Positions 16,402 to 25,476 of a stretch of 64,000 nucleotides of DNA are shown here, one piece after another (positions within the stretch are counted from its first letter, which is position 1; each line of letters begins with the position of its first letter). This DNA is from Streptomyces sp. NBC_01408 (GTDB taxonomy: Bacteria; Actinomycetota; Actinomycetes; Streptomycetales; Streptomycetaceae), in contig NZ_JAPEPJ010000001.1 of the NCBI RefSeq assembly GCF_026340255.1, positions 1 through 64,000 of the forward strand. Direction: 5' to 3'. A program made the position numbers and the translations under genes. Below the pieces are notes generated by a model that made no database searches, was not told where the DNA came from, and worked only from the letters and a program-made list of their open reading frames with translations.

Positions 16402-17103
16402 ATGTCGCCTGAGACCGAGCAGTGGACCCCCACCCACGATCAGCCGTACCGGCCCGTCGCCTACCGGCCCGCACGGATGCCCAGCCGGGAATCCCTGGCG
16501 CGCGCCGCCGAGTTGCGGGCCCGGATGGACGAGCGGCGCACCGTACGCCACTTCTCCCCCGACCCGGTGCCCGAGCAGGTCGTCCGGGACGCCATCGCCT
16601 GCGCCGCGACCGCCCCCTCCGGGGCGCACCAGCAGCCCTGGACCTTCGTCCTGGTCAAGGACCCGGCCGTGCGGCAGCAGATCCGCGCCGCCGCCGAGCA
16701 GGAGGAACTGATCTCCTACGACGGCCGCCTCGGCGACGAATGGCTCGCCGCCCTGCGCCCGCTCGGCACCGACGCCGTCAAGACCCACCTCACCGACGCC
16801 CCGGCGCTGATCGTGGTCTTCCAGCAGCGCTACTGGCTCGGCCCGGACGGCGCGAAGCGCAAGCACTACTACGTCGACGAGTCGGTCGGCATCGCCGTCG
16901 GCATGCTCCTGTCCGCCCTCCACCTGTCGGGCCTCGCCGCACTGATCCACACGCCGAGCCCGATGCGCTTCCTGAGCCACGTCCTGAACCGCCCGGAGAA
17001 CGAGAAGGCCTTCGCGGTCGTCCCGGTCGGCTACCCGGCGGAAGACTGCGAGGTCCCGGACCTCCTGCGCAAGTCCCTGGACCAGGTGATCGTCGAGGTC
17101 TAG
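16402..17103 (+). CDS. nitroreductase-family flavoprotein
   Basis: A 233-residue FMN-dependent nitroreductase-like protein. The RRTVRHFSPDPVPEQVV segment (about 45-61) with the FMN phosphate arginines, the CAATAPSGAHQQPW motif (about 72-86) and the C-terminal VVPVGYPAEDCEVP match the branch containing iodotyrosine deiodinase-like and BluB-like members. ATG 16402 was taken with AGGA ten bases upstream; the ribosome site is weak. It is divergent from the AAC(2')-like gene by 77 bases. The substrate cannot be inferred. Its stop codon lies inside a 60-base perfect palindrome shared with the convergent gene. Confidence 0.8.
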   Translation: MSPETEQWTPTHDQPYRPVAYRPARMPSRESLARAAELRARMDERRTVRHFSPDPVPEQVVRDAIACAATAPSGAHQQPWTFVLVKDPAVRQQIRAAAEQEELISYDGRLGDEWLAALRPLGTDAVKTHLTDAPALIVVFQQRYWLGPDGAKRKHYYVDESVGIAVGMLLSALHLSGLAALIHTPSPMRFLSHVLNRPENEKAFAVVPVGYPAEDCEVPDLLRKSLDQVIVEV

Positions 17104-17159
17104 GGGGTGTCCGGTGGGTCAGGGCCGGGCCCGGCCCTGACCCACCGGACACCCCCTAG
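17100..17159. terminator. 60-base perfect palindrome overlapping two stop codons
   Basis: Bases 17100-17129 are the exact reverse complement of 17130-17159, with no loop. The TAG of the nitroreductase gene (17101-17103) and the TAG of the convergent 74-residue gene (17158-17156) are mirror images inside it. It should work as a terminator in both directions. Confidence 0.85.
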
Positions 17160-17380
17160 GCACCGGGCGCGGTGGGCGGGCCCGGAAGCGGTGCCGGGCC
17201 CGGCTCCGGCTCCCCGGCCTGACCGCCGCCCAGCGCCCCGGCCAGCCGCATCCCGATGCGGACCCGGTCCTCCGGCGAGCAGCCCTCCATGGCCGCCCGT
17301 ACGTGGCGCAGGATGAGCGCGTCCCGGACCACCTTGGCCACGCCGAGCACGGCCGCCGTCACGATCGCCGCGAGCAGCAT
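17156..17380 (-). CDS. small membrane-associated protein of 74 residues
   Basis: It starts at ATG 17380, overlapping the stop of the upstream gene as TGATG, with GGAGG eight bases before the ATG. One hydrophobic N-terminal segment (MLLAAIVTAAVLGVAKVV) is followed by RDALILRHVRAAMEGCSPEDRV and a Pro/Gly-rich tail. Tight coupling means that it works with the 302-residue upstream protein. No family recognised. Confidence 0.7.
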   Translation of the reverse strand: MLLAAIVTAAVLGVAKVVRDALILRHVRAAMEGCSPEDRVRIGMRLAGALGGGQAGEPEPGPAPLPGPPTAPGA

Positions 17381-18288
17381 CACTCGTACCTCCGCTCGAC
17401 CGACGCGGTGATCTCGGCGATCTCCCCGCCGGTGTGTGCGAAGTCCATGCACCGAACGGTCACCTCCGCACGGCCGAGCCTGATCACGCCGGGACGGACA
17501 GCTGGCGCACCCGGTTCGGGGGGAGCCCCTTCCGGGGGCGCGGCAAGACCGCTGCGGCGCAGCGACTGCTCCATCGCCGGAGCGCCCGGCGCGCAGCACC
17601 ACTCCAGCACGAGGTCCTGGTACTGGTGGCAGTAGGAGTTCACCCAGCCGTGAGCGTTCCCCGTACGGTTGATCAGCGCCGGACGGCGGAGCAGCCGGCT
17701 GAGCAGGTGGTCGCGGGAGGCAGGGTCCGGTCCGGCCATCGCGGTGCCCCTCCAGCGGTGCAGTTCCTCATGCTCCGCCGCATGCGGCGCCCTGCCTGCG
17801 ATGCGGCCCACGTACCGCAGCCCGTCGCCGTCGTCCGGTAGCCGCCAGGAGCCGGGGACGCCCTGAAGGCGGATGGTCCCACCCCCGGCGGCATCCCGCA
17901 GGGCCAGCCCCTCCCTGTCGGCGGTGACCCGCAGGCCAGGCACCCCGCGCAGGCCCCCGTACCCCTCGTCGAGGCGGGGCAGCAGCTCGGTGACGACCCA
18001 CCGGGCCATACGCTCGTGGAGGCGGAGGGCGAGGCCGCCCGCCGACGGCACAGCGGCGACGACGCCGAACACCGCTCCGTCGAGCTGTCCGTCGCGAAGG
18101 GCGTCGCCCGCGGTCAGCGCGACCATCGCTTCGAACGCGCGCTGGGCCGGGTCGGCCGCGTCGGGCACCGGCCGCCCGCGGGTGATCAGGCCCTGCTCCG
18201 CCCACCGCAGGCAGGTGTGGTGCGCGAGCCCGGTGGCCTCACGGCAGATGGTCGCCACGCGGTGGCGGTTGTCGGTGCGCCTGGACAT
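17380..18288 (-). CDS. conserved hypothetical protein, translationally coupled to a small membrane protein
   Basis: A 302-residue protein. ATG 18288 was chosen because GGGGAGA lies four to five bases upstream; a frame extension to 18351 has no ribosome site. The first 40 residues (NRHRVATICREATGLAHHTCLRW) look helical, possibly a DNA- or protein-binding head. The middle contains GLRVTADREGLALRD and RLQGVPGSWRLPDDGDGLRYVG, and the C-terminus has CHQYQDLVLEWCC and VRCMDFAHTGGEIAEITASVE. No signal peptide or membrane segment. I do not recognise the family. Confidence 0.65.
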   Translation of the reverse strand: MSRRTDNRHRVATICREATGLAHHTCLRWAEQGLITRGRPVPDAADPAQRAFEAMVALTAGDALRDGQLDGAVFGVVAAVPSAGGLALRLHERMARWVVTELLPRLDEGYGGLRGVPGLRVTADREGLALRDAAGGGTIRLQGVPGSWRLPDDGDGLRYVGRIAGRAPHAAEHEELHRWRGTAMAGPDPASRDHLLSRLLRRPALINRTGNAHGWVNSYCHQYQDLVLEWCCAPGAPAMEQSLRRSGLAAPPEGAPPEPGAPAVRPGVIRLGRAEVTVRCMDFAHTGGEIAEITASVERRYE

Positions 18289-18480
18289 ACGTCTCCCCGG
18301 GCGTCGTCCCGGCACGGACGCGTAGAGGTCTCGTATCTCCTGGCAAAACATCCCACCCCGTACGGGAACTCGTCAGAGCCCTCGGCTCCCTCGGGTAACC
18401 GGGCCCGAGTCCTGGAGCGTGTCGCCGTACACGACAACTGCGGTCAGGCTAGCAGTAGTTGCCCGGTGGGGAAATGGATA

Positions 18481-18521
18481 CCGCCCCCGCTCCGGACTTG
18501 GGGGTACCGGAGCGGGGGCGG
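18481..18521 (-). terminator. terminator behind the P5C dehydrogenase gene
   Basis: CCGCCCCCGCTCCGG (18481-18495) pairs perfectly with CCGGAGCGGGGGCGG (18507-18521) across 11 bases, 17 bases after the stop codon. Confidence 0.75.
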
Positions 18522-18538
18522 GGTTCAGCGGGGCCTGG

Positions 18539-20170
<1,632 letters not shown>

Positions 20171-20201
20171 GGGGGTCACCTCTTCCGAGTGAAATCGTTG
20201 A

Positions 20202-20223
20202 CTTCAGCCGAGAGGGACTGAAG
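20202..20223. promoter_or_regulatory. inverted repeat upstream of pruA
   Basis: CTTCAG (20202-20207) and CTGAAG (20218-20223) form an inverted repeat 32-53 bases before the pruA start. It is a possible site for the PucR-type activator encoded nearby; short arms make this tentative. Confidence 0.3.
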
Positions 20224-20368
20224 CGGCGGCATAAATTGGGTGGCGGTCAGGGCTTGACCATCACGAGTTCGCGGCAGCGGGCGAGTGAGAAGCCCTACGG
20301 GGCGGAGTCACGGGGCTGGTAACTCCTTCGTGGATCTACAACCAGCATGGACCGGCTCAGCCGGCCGA

Positions 20369-20423
20369 TGAGCGGCGGTTGCCATCGCCCGGGACCTTCC
20401 TGGGTGACGGCAACCGCCGCTCA
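20369..20423 (-). terminator. terminator behind the proline dehydrogenase gene
   Basis: TGAGCGGCGGTTGCC (20369-20383) and GGCAACCGCCGCTCA (20409-20423) form a perfect 15-base stem. The interior contains a second small stem (CCCGGGA/CCTGGG type). It starts ten bases after the stop at 20433. Confidence 0.8.
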
Positions 20424-20432
20424 CTGCATGCT

Positions 20433-21359
20433 TCAGTTCTTGGTGATCATCGAGCGGAGGAAGAACAGGAGGTTGGCCGGCTTCTCCGCCAGGCGGCGCA
20501 TGAAGTAGCCGTACCAGTCCGTCCCGTACGCGGTGTAGACGCGCATCCGGTGTCCTTCGGCGGCGAGCCGCAGGTGCTCCTCGCCACGGATGCCGTACAG
20601 CATCTGGAACTCGTACTCGTCCAGCTTGCGCCCGGCCTGCCGGGCCAGCTCCTGCGCGATGGCGATCAGGCGCGGGTCGTGGGACCCGATCATCGGGTAG
20701 CCCTCGCCCTCCATAAGGATCTTCATGATCCGGACGTACGCCTTGTCGATCTCGCCCTTGTCCAGGTACGCGACCTCGGCGGGCTCCTTGTAGGCGCCCT
20801 TCACGATCCGGACGCGGCTGCCGGCGGCGGCCAGACGGCGGGCGTCGGCCTCCGTGCGGAAGAGGTACGCCTGGATCACGCAGCCGGTCTGCGGGAAGTC
20901 CCGGCGCAGCTCCTCGTGGATGGCGAACATCGAGTCGAGGGTGGTGTGGTCCTCGGCGTCCAGCGTGACGGTGGTGCCGATGGCGGCGGCGGCCTCGACG
21001 ACCGGGCGGACGTTGGCGAGCGCGAGCTCGTGGCCGCCCTCCAGCGCCTGGCCGAACATCGACAGCTTGACCGACATCTCGACGGTCTCGCCCAGGCCCA
21101 GGCCCGCGAGGTGCTCGATGAGTTCGAGGTAGGCGTCGCGGGCGGCGTAGGACTGCTCCACCGCGGTGATGTCCTCGCCGACCACGTCGAGGGTGACCTC
21201 GAGGCCCTTGCGGGTGAGGTCCTCGACGATCGGGATCACCTGGTCGACCGTCTCGCCGGGGATGAACCGGGTCACCACGGGCTTGGTCACCGGAGCGGCA
21301 GAGACGATACGGCGCATCTTGTCGCTGCGCGAAGCGGCGAGGATCACGGGACCCAGCAC
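20433..21359 (-). CDS. proline dehydrogenase
   Basis: A 308-residue FAD-dependent TIM-barrel enzyme oxidising proline to P5C. It starts at GTG 21359 with GGAGG seven bases upstream. Visible family motifs: SVKLSMFGQAL, TLDAEDHTT, the FAD-binding VIQAYLFRTEADA and RIVKGAYKEPAEVAY, GSHDPRLIAIA and the C-terminal QMLYGIRGEEHLRLAAEG and RVYTAYGTDWYGYFMRRLAEKP. It is the monofunctional form (PutB/PRODH), with the second activity in the next gene rather than fused as in PutA. It is divergent from a PucR-type regulator, its likely activator. Confidence 0.93.
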   Translation of the reverse strand: MLGPVILAASRSDKMRRIVSAAPVTKPVVTRFIPGETVDQVIPIVEDLTRKGLEVTLDVVGEDITAVEQSYAARDAYLELIEHLAGLGLGETVEMSVKLSMFGQALEGGHELALANVRPVVEAAAAIGTTVTLDAEDHTTLDSMFAIHEELRRDFPQTGCVIQAYLFRTEADARRLAAAGSRVRIVKGAYKEPAEVAYLDKGEIDKAYVRIMKILMEGEGYPMIGSHDPRLIAIAQELARQAGRKLDEYEFQMLYGIRGEEHLRLAAEGHRMRVYTAYGTDWYGYFMRRLAEKPANLLFFLRSMITKN

Positions 21360-21458
21360 GGGGGCACCTCCAACGGGTGGCAGAAGCGGGCATTACGGGT
21401 CCGTCGCCGGTCGGGCGGGGCCGTAAGGAAAACGCAAGTAAAACCACCGTGAAACCTA

Positions 21459-21475
21459 AGGATCGCTTTGATCCT
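21459..21475. promoter_or_regulatory. palindrome in the proline dehydrogenase/PucR divergent region
   Basis: AGGATC-N5-GATCCT is a perfect six-base-arm palindrome midway between two divergent starts (100 bases from the proline dehydrogenase start and 86 from the regulator start). It is a candidate site for the PucR-type protein. Confidence 0.4.
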
Positions 21476-21560
21476 CTGCCATCGACAGCTGTCACGCATC
21501 CGTGGCCGGGATCTCATACATATGTCTGAAGGACCCGTCCGGGGGTGGGAGAATGTCCGG

Positions 21561-22964
21561 GTGAAAGGCGATTACCAGGACCTGGTGGACGAGATCTCGG
21601 CGCTGCTCGGCGCCCCGGCGACCCTGGAGAACCGGGACTTCCGCCTCATCGCCTTCGGCGCGCACGACAGCGACGACGACGCGGCCATGGACCCGGTCCG
21701 CACCCGCTCGATCCTGACCCGGCAGTCGACGGCGGCCGTACGGTCCTGGTTCGAGGGCTTCGGCATCGCCCGCGCCACCGGGCCGGTACGGATCCCCGCG
21801 GCCCCGGAGGCCGGGGTGTTCCGGGGGCGGATCTGCCTGCCGGTGCGGTACCGGGGCATCGTGCAGGGCTACGTGTGGCTGCTGGACCAGGAGCCCGGCC
21901 CCGGGCCGGACGCGCTGGCCTCGGCGACGGAGGTGGCCCAGCGGATCGGGGTGCTGCTCGCCGAGGAGGCGAAGGCGGGGGCCGACCTGTCCCGGGAGTT
22001 CCTCGCGGTGCTCACGGCCGGGCGGGGCTGGCAGCAGGACATGGCGGTGGCCGCGCTGCGGGCGGCGCTGGGCGCGGGCGGGGAGGGCGCGCACGCGGTG
22101 GTGTGCCTGGCCCCCTGGTCCGGCGAGGCCCCGCAGTCGGTGCCGGGCGCGGCGGCCGTGTGCGTGGCGCCCTGGCGGGCGGCGGGCGGCCCCGATTCCG
22201 GCCCGGCGTACGAGGCCGGCCGGGGCGGCGGACGCGCACTCGCGGTGCTGGTCCGCCTCCGCTCGACGGACACGCTGACGCCCGCCGTGAACGTGGCGTC
22301 ACGCCTCCTGCCGAGCCCGGGCGCCGGCGCGGGCCCGGGCAACGGCCCCGGCCCGGGCGGGGGCTCAGGCTCAGGCGGGGGCTCAGGCGGGGGCTCAGGC
22401 CAGGGCTCGGCCGGCGGCTCGGGCACAGGCAGCGGCCCCGGCTCGGGCACAGGCAGCGGCAGCTCGGGCAGCGGCAGCGGCTCCCGCTCAGGCCGTGGCC
22501 CCGGCTCCGGCGGCCTCGGCTCAGCGGGGGGCGCTGGTGTGCCGGCGGCGCCTACGGCAGGGGTCGCCGACCCGGTCAGGGCCCTCGCGGACCTGTCCAC
22601 CGCCTGGCGGCAGGCCACCGCCGCGGCCCGGGCGGCCGCCGCGCAGCCCCGGCTCGGCCCCGTCGCCGAGTGGTCGGCGATCGGCCCGTACCGGATGCTG
22701 GCGGACCTCGCCTCCGACCCGGCGCACGACCCGGCGGCCCGCGCCCTGCTGGGCCCGGCCCACCGGGAACTCGCCCGCACCGCCGAGGTGTTCCTGGACT
22801 GCGCCGGCCAGGCGGGCCGCGCGGCGGCGGCCCTGGGCATCCACCGCCAGACCCTGTACTACCGCCTCGCACGGGTGGAGCAGCTCACCGGCCTCGACCT
22901 GGCCGAGGGCGAGGACCGCCTGCTGCTCCACATGGCCCTGAAGGCGGCCCGCCTGCACGGCTGA
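21561..22964 (+). CDS. PucR-family transcriptional regulator of proline catabolism
   Basis: A 467-residue regulator. GTG 21561 is chosen (GGGAG nine bases upstream; family members start at [12 protein letters not shown]). The N-terminal domain (about 1-150) resembles the PucR sensing region. A long linker of Gly, Ser and Pro (about residues 250-345) is unusual and built from repeated GSG units. The C-terminal PucR helix-turn-helix has [36 protein letters not shown] (given in part: [11 protein letters not shown]). It is divergent from the proline dehydrogenase gene, and proline-responsive activation is known for close relatives. Confidence 0.85.
   Translation: MKGDYQDLVDEISALLGAPATLENRDFRLIAFGAHDSDDDAAMDPVRTRSILTRQSTAAVRSWFEGFGIARATGPVRIPAAPEAGVFRGRICLPVRYRGIVQGYVWLLDQEPGPGPDALASATEVAQRIGVLLAEEAKAGADLSREFLAVLTAGRGWQQDMAVAALRAALGAGGEGAHAVVCLAPWSGEAPQSVPGAAAVCVAPWRAAGGPDSGPAYEAGRGGGRALAVLVRLRSTDTLTPAVNVASRLLPSPGAGAGPGNGPGPGGGSGSGGGSGGGSGQGSAGGSGTGSGPGSGTGSGSSGSGSGSRSGRGPGSGGLGSAGGAGVPAAPTAGVADPVRALADLSTAWRQATAAARAAAAQPRLGPVAEWSAIGPYRMLADLASDPAHDPAARALLGPAHRELARTAEVFLDCAGQAGRAAAALGIHRQTLYYRLARVEQLTGLDLAEGEDRLLLHMALKAARLHG
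22305..22545 (+). repeat. low-complexity Gly/Ser-coding repeat inside the PucR-type gene
   Basis: Imperfect tandem units around GGCTCAGGC, GGGGGCTCA and GGCACAGGCAGC encode runs of GSG, GPG and GTG-type residues. The DNA repeats are recent enough that identical nine- to twelve-base blocks recur, pointing to slippage expansion between the sensing and DNA-binding domains. Confidence 0.8.
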
Positions 22965-23144
22965 CCCGACGACCCCGACTCCATGACGATCCGTCACGAT
23001 GCGGGGCGGCACGGGGCATCGGCGCCGGTGGTTCCCTGGACCTGGGTGAGGGCACTCCGCCCGCCGGGGCGAGGCCGGCGGACGCCTGGTAGGCCGGCGG
23101 ATGCCCGGTAGGCCCAGGCCGCCCGGCTCGGCGTCCCGCTCCGG

Positions 23145-23729
23145 TCAGGCGGTGTCCGCGGGCCCCGTCACCGCTTCGGCGGCCCGCCTCATGCCCTCGG
23201 TGAACTCCTCCGCGGTGGCCGCCGAGTCCGGGTCGAACAGCCACTGGATCATCAGGCCGTTCAGCAGCGCCTGGTAGAAGGCGCCCAGGGTCCGCTCGTC
23301 CCGCTCGTCGAGCTCGTCCTCCGGGGTGCCGGTCAGCATCGAGATCAGGCCCCGGCGCCCCTCGGCCTGCGAGGCCGCGAGCAGCGCCCGCAGCTCCGGC
23401 CGCTCGTCGCGGCTGAGCGCGACCTCCAGGCTGGCCGCCCAGACGGGTCCGGACGCCTCGTGCTGGGCAAGGACCCCCTCCCAGACCGCCCGGAACCGCT
23501 CCAGGCTGCCTCCTCCCTCCGGCAGGCCGGACTGGAAGACCTCGCCCCACTCCTGCATCAGGGCGATGAAGGCCTGGCTGAGCAGGGCGTCCTTCGAGCC
23601 GTAGTGGTAGCCGATCGACGCCAGGTTCGTACCCGAGGCGCTGACGACGTCGCGCGCGGTGGTCCGCACGAAACCCTTCTCGACCAGGCACTTCTTGGCG
23701 CCTTCGAGCAGATCTTCACGATGTCCCAT
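23145..23729 (-). CDS. TetR-family repressor of the adjacent exporter
   Basis: A 194-residue TetR protein. The DNA-binding head is at about residues 8-55 (EGAKKCLVEKGFVRTTARDVV, SGTNLASIGYHYGSKDALL). The C-terminal domain (about 75-190) is of the PF17-type seen with drug-responsive repressors. It is divergent from an MFS exporter gene by 89 bases containing repeated CTAGAC sequences, the classical repressor/pump arrangement. The ligand is unknown. Confidence 0.87.
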   Translation of the reverse strand: MGHREDLLEGAKKCLVEKGFVRTTARDVVSASGTNLASIGYHYGSKDALLSQAFIALMQEWGEVFQSGLPEGGGSLERFRAVWEGVLAQHEASGPVWAASLEVALSRDERPELRALLAASQAEGRRGLISMLTGTPEDELDERDERTLGAFYQALLNGLMIQWLFDPDSAATAEEFTEGMRRAAEAVTGPADTA

Positions 23730-23750
23730 GCCGCCACGGTAGCAAGACAG

Positions 23751-23787
23751 CCGTCCTAGACGGAAGTTCTATACATCTGTTCTAGAC
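23751..23787. promoter_or_regulatory. candidate operators between tetR and the MFS gene
   Basis: CCGTC-N3-GACGG (23751-23763) is a perfect palindrome with CTAGAC at its centre (23756-23761). A second CTAGAC lies at 23782-23787, and GTTCTA occurs twice (23766-23771, 23779-23784). The sites fill the 89-base divergent region. Confidence 0.45.
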
Positions 23788-23818
23788 AATCGTTTATGAC
23801 GTCTGTACCTTGCTTCTC

Positions 23819-25369
23819 ATGACGAACCCCGCCGCCACAGCGCGCCTCGCCGGCCGCCGCGAATGGACCGCCCTCACCGTCCTGCTGCTGCCCCTGCTCC
23901 TCGTCTCGATGGACGTCTCGGTCCTCTACTTCGCCATTCCCGCCATCACCCGGGAGCTCGGCCCCAGCGCCGGCCAGCAGCTCTGGATCTTCGACAGCTA
24001 CGCCTTCGCCCTCTCCGGCCTGCTGATCACGATGGGCTCGCTCGGCGACCGGATCGGCCGCCGCAAGCTGCTGCTGATCGGCGCGGCCGCCTTCGGCCTC
24101 GCCTCGGTCGGTGCCGCCTACGCCACCAGCGCCGAGATGCTCATCGCCGCCCGCGTCCTGCTCGGCATCGGCGGCGCGACCCTGATGCCGTCCACGCTCG
24201 CCCTCGTACGGAACCTCTTCCAGGACGACCGGCAGCGCGGCAAGGCCATCGCCATCTGGTCCGGGGCCATGACCGGCGGCATCGCCCTCGGCTCGGTCAT
24301 GAGCGGTCTGATGCTGAACCACTTCTGGTGGGGCTCGGTCTTCCTGATCAACGTGCCCGCGATGCTGCTCCTGCTGCTCCTGGTCCCCGTGCTGGTCCCG
24401 GAGTTCAAGGACCCGGCCCCCGGCCGCTTCGACCTGCTGAGCGTGCCGCTGTCGGCGGCCGCCGTCCTGCCGGTCGTCTACGGCCTGAAGGAGATCGCCG
24501 CGGAGGGCTTCGAACCCCTCTCCCTGGGCTGCCTCGCCGTGGGCCTGGCCTTCGGGTACGCCTTCGTCCGCCGCCAGCGCACCCGTGACGACGCCATGGT
24601 CAGCAGGGCACTGTTCCGCCACCGCGGCTTCGGGGCGGGCATCGGCCTGAACACGATCGCCGCCTTCGCCATGATGGGCTCGGCCTACTTCACCACCCAG
24701 TACCTCCAGTCGGTGCTCGGCATGGGCACCCTGGAAGCCGCCCTGTGGAGCCTCGCCCCCTCAGTCGTGATCGGCGCCGCCGCCCCGGTCTCCGCCGCCC
24801 TGGCCCGCACGACGGACCGGGCCTACGTGATCGCCGGCGGGTTCGTCCTCGCCGCCGCCGGGTTCGCCCTGGTCAGCCTGGTGGACACCGACGCGCTGTG
24901 GCTGCTGCTGACCGGCGCCGGCGTGCTGGCCTCGGGCATCGTCACCGTGATGTCCCTGGTCTCCGACATGGCACTGGCCGCGGCCCCGGCCGAGAAGGCC
25001 GGTTCCGCCGCCTCCCTGCTGGAGACCGGCACCGAGTTCGGCGGCGCCCTCGGCATGGCGGTCCTGGGCAGCGTGGGCACCGCGGTCTACCGCGGCGACC
25101 TGGCGGATTCCGAGCCCGCCGTACGGGAGACCCTGGGCGGGGCGGTGGCCACGGCCCAGCAGATGGGCGGGGCCGCGGGCGAGCAGGTGCTGACCCTGGC
25201 CCGCGAGGCCTTCGTCCACGGCATGCAGTACGCGGCCTGGGGCGGTACGGCGCTGCTGCTCGGGGCGGCACTGCTCGCCGCGGCCCTGCTGCGGGGGACC
25301 GAAGCCCCGGCCCCCGCCCCGGCGGAGCCGGCCGACGGGCCCGCAGCCCTCGCGCACGGGACCCCGTAA
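23819..25369 (+). CDS. MFS transporter, DHA2 (14-TMS) drug exporter type
   Basis: A 516-residue membrane protein with about 14 hydrophobic segments. The DHA2 signature appears in TM1 (LLLVSMDVSVLYFAIPAI), motif A GSLGDRIGRRKLLL between TM2 and TM3, and motif C-like GGIALGSVMSG in TM5. ATG 23819 has no ribosome site, so the message may be leaderless. A proton-driven export of a toxic compound is expected; its substrate is probably the ligand of the divergent TetR protein. The closest named relatives in memory are SmvA/EmrB-like pumps. Confidence 0.9.
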   Translation: MTNPAATARLAGRREWTALTVLLLPLLLVSMDVSVLYFAIPAITRELGPSAGQQLWIFDSYAFALSGLLITMGSLGDRIGRRKLLLIGAAAFGLASVGAAYATSAEMLIAARVLLGIGGATLMPSTLALVRNLFQDDRQRGKAIAIWSGAMTGGIALGSVMSGLMLNHFWWGSVFLINVPAMLLLLLLVPVLVPEFKDPAPGRFDLLSVPLSAAAVLPVVYGLKEIAAEGFEPLSLGCLAVGLAFGYAFVRRQRTRDDAMVSRALFRHRGFGAGIGLNTIAAFAMMGSAYFTTQYLQSVLGMGTLEAALWSLAPSVVIGAAAPVSAALARTTDRAYVIAGGFVLAAAGFALVSLVDTDALWLLLTGAGVLASGIVTVMSLVSDMALAAAPAEKAGSAASLLETGTEFGGALGMAVLGSVGTAVYRGDLADSEPAVRETLGGAVATAQQMGGAAGEQVLTLAREAFVHGMQYAAWGGTALLLGAALLAAALLRGTEAPAPAPAEPADGPAALAHGTP

Positions 25370-25431
25370 CACCGACCGGAGACGGCCCGGCCCGGCGCGG
25401 GACGGCGCGGTCGGCAGTCGGCGGGACGCGA

Positions 25432-25459
25432 AAGGGCCCGGGGTCTCCCCCGGGCCCTT
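25432..25459. terminator. bidirectional terminator between the MFS gene and serA
   Basis: AAGGGCCCGGGG (25432-25443) and CCCCGGGCCCTT (25448-25459) form a perfect 12-base stem with a four-base loop, between two convergent genes. Confidence 0.8.
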
Positions 25460-25476
25460 CGCCTGTGCGGGACGGC

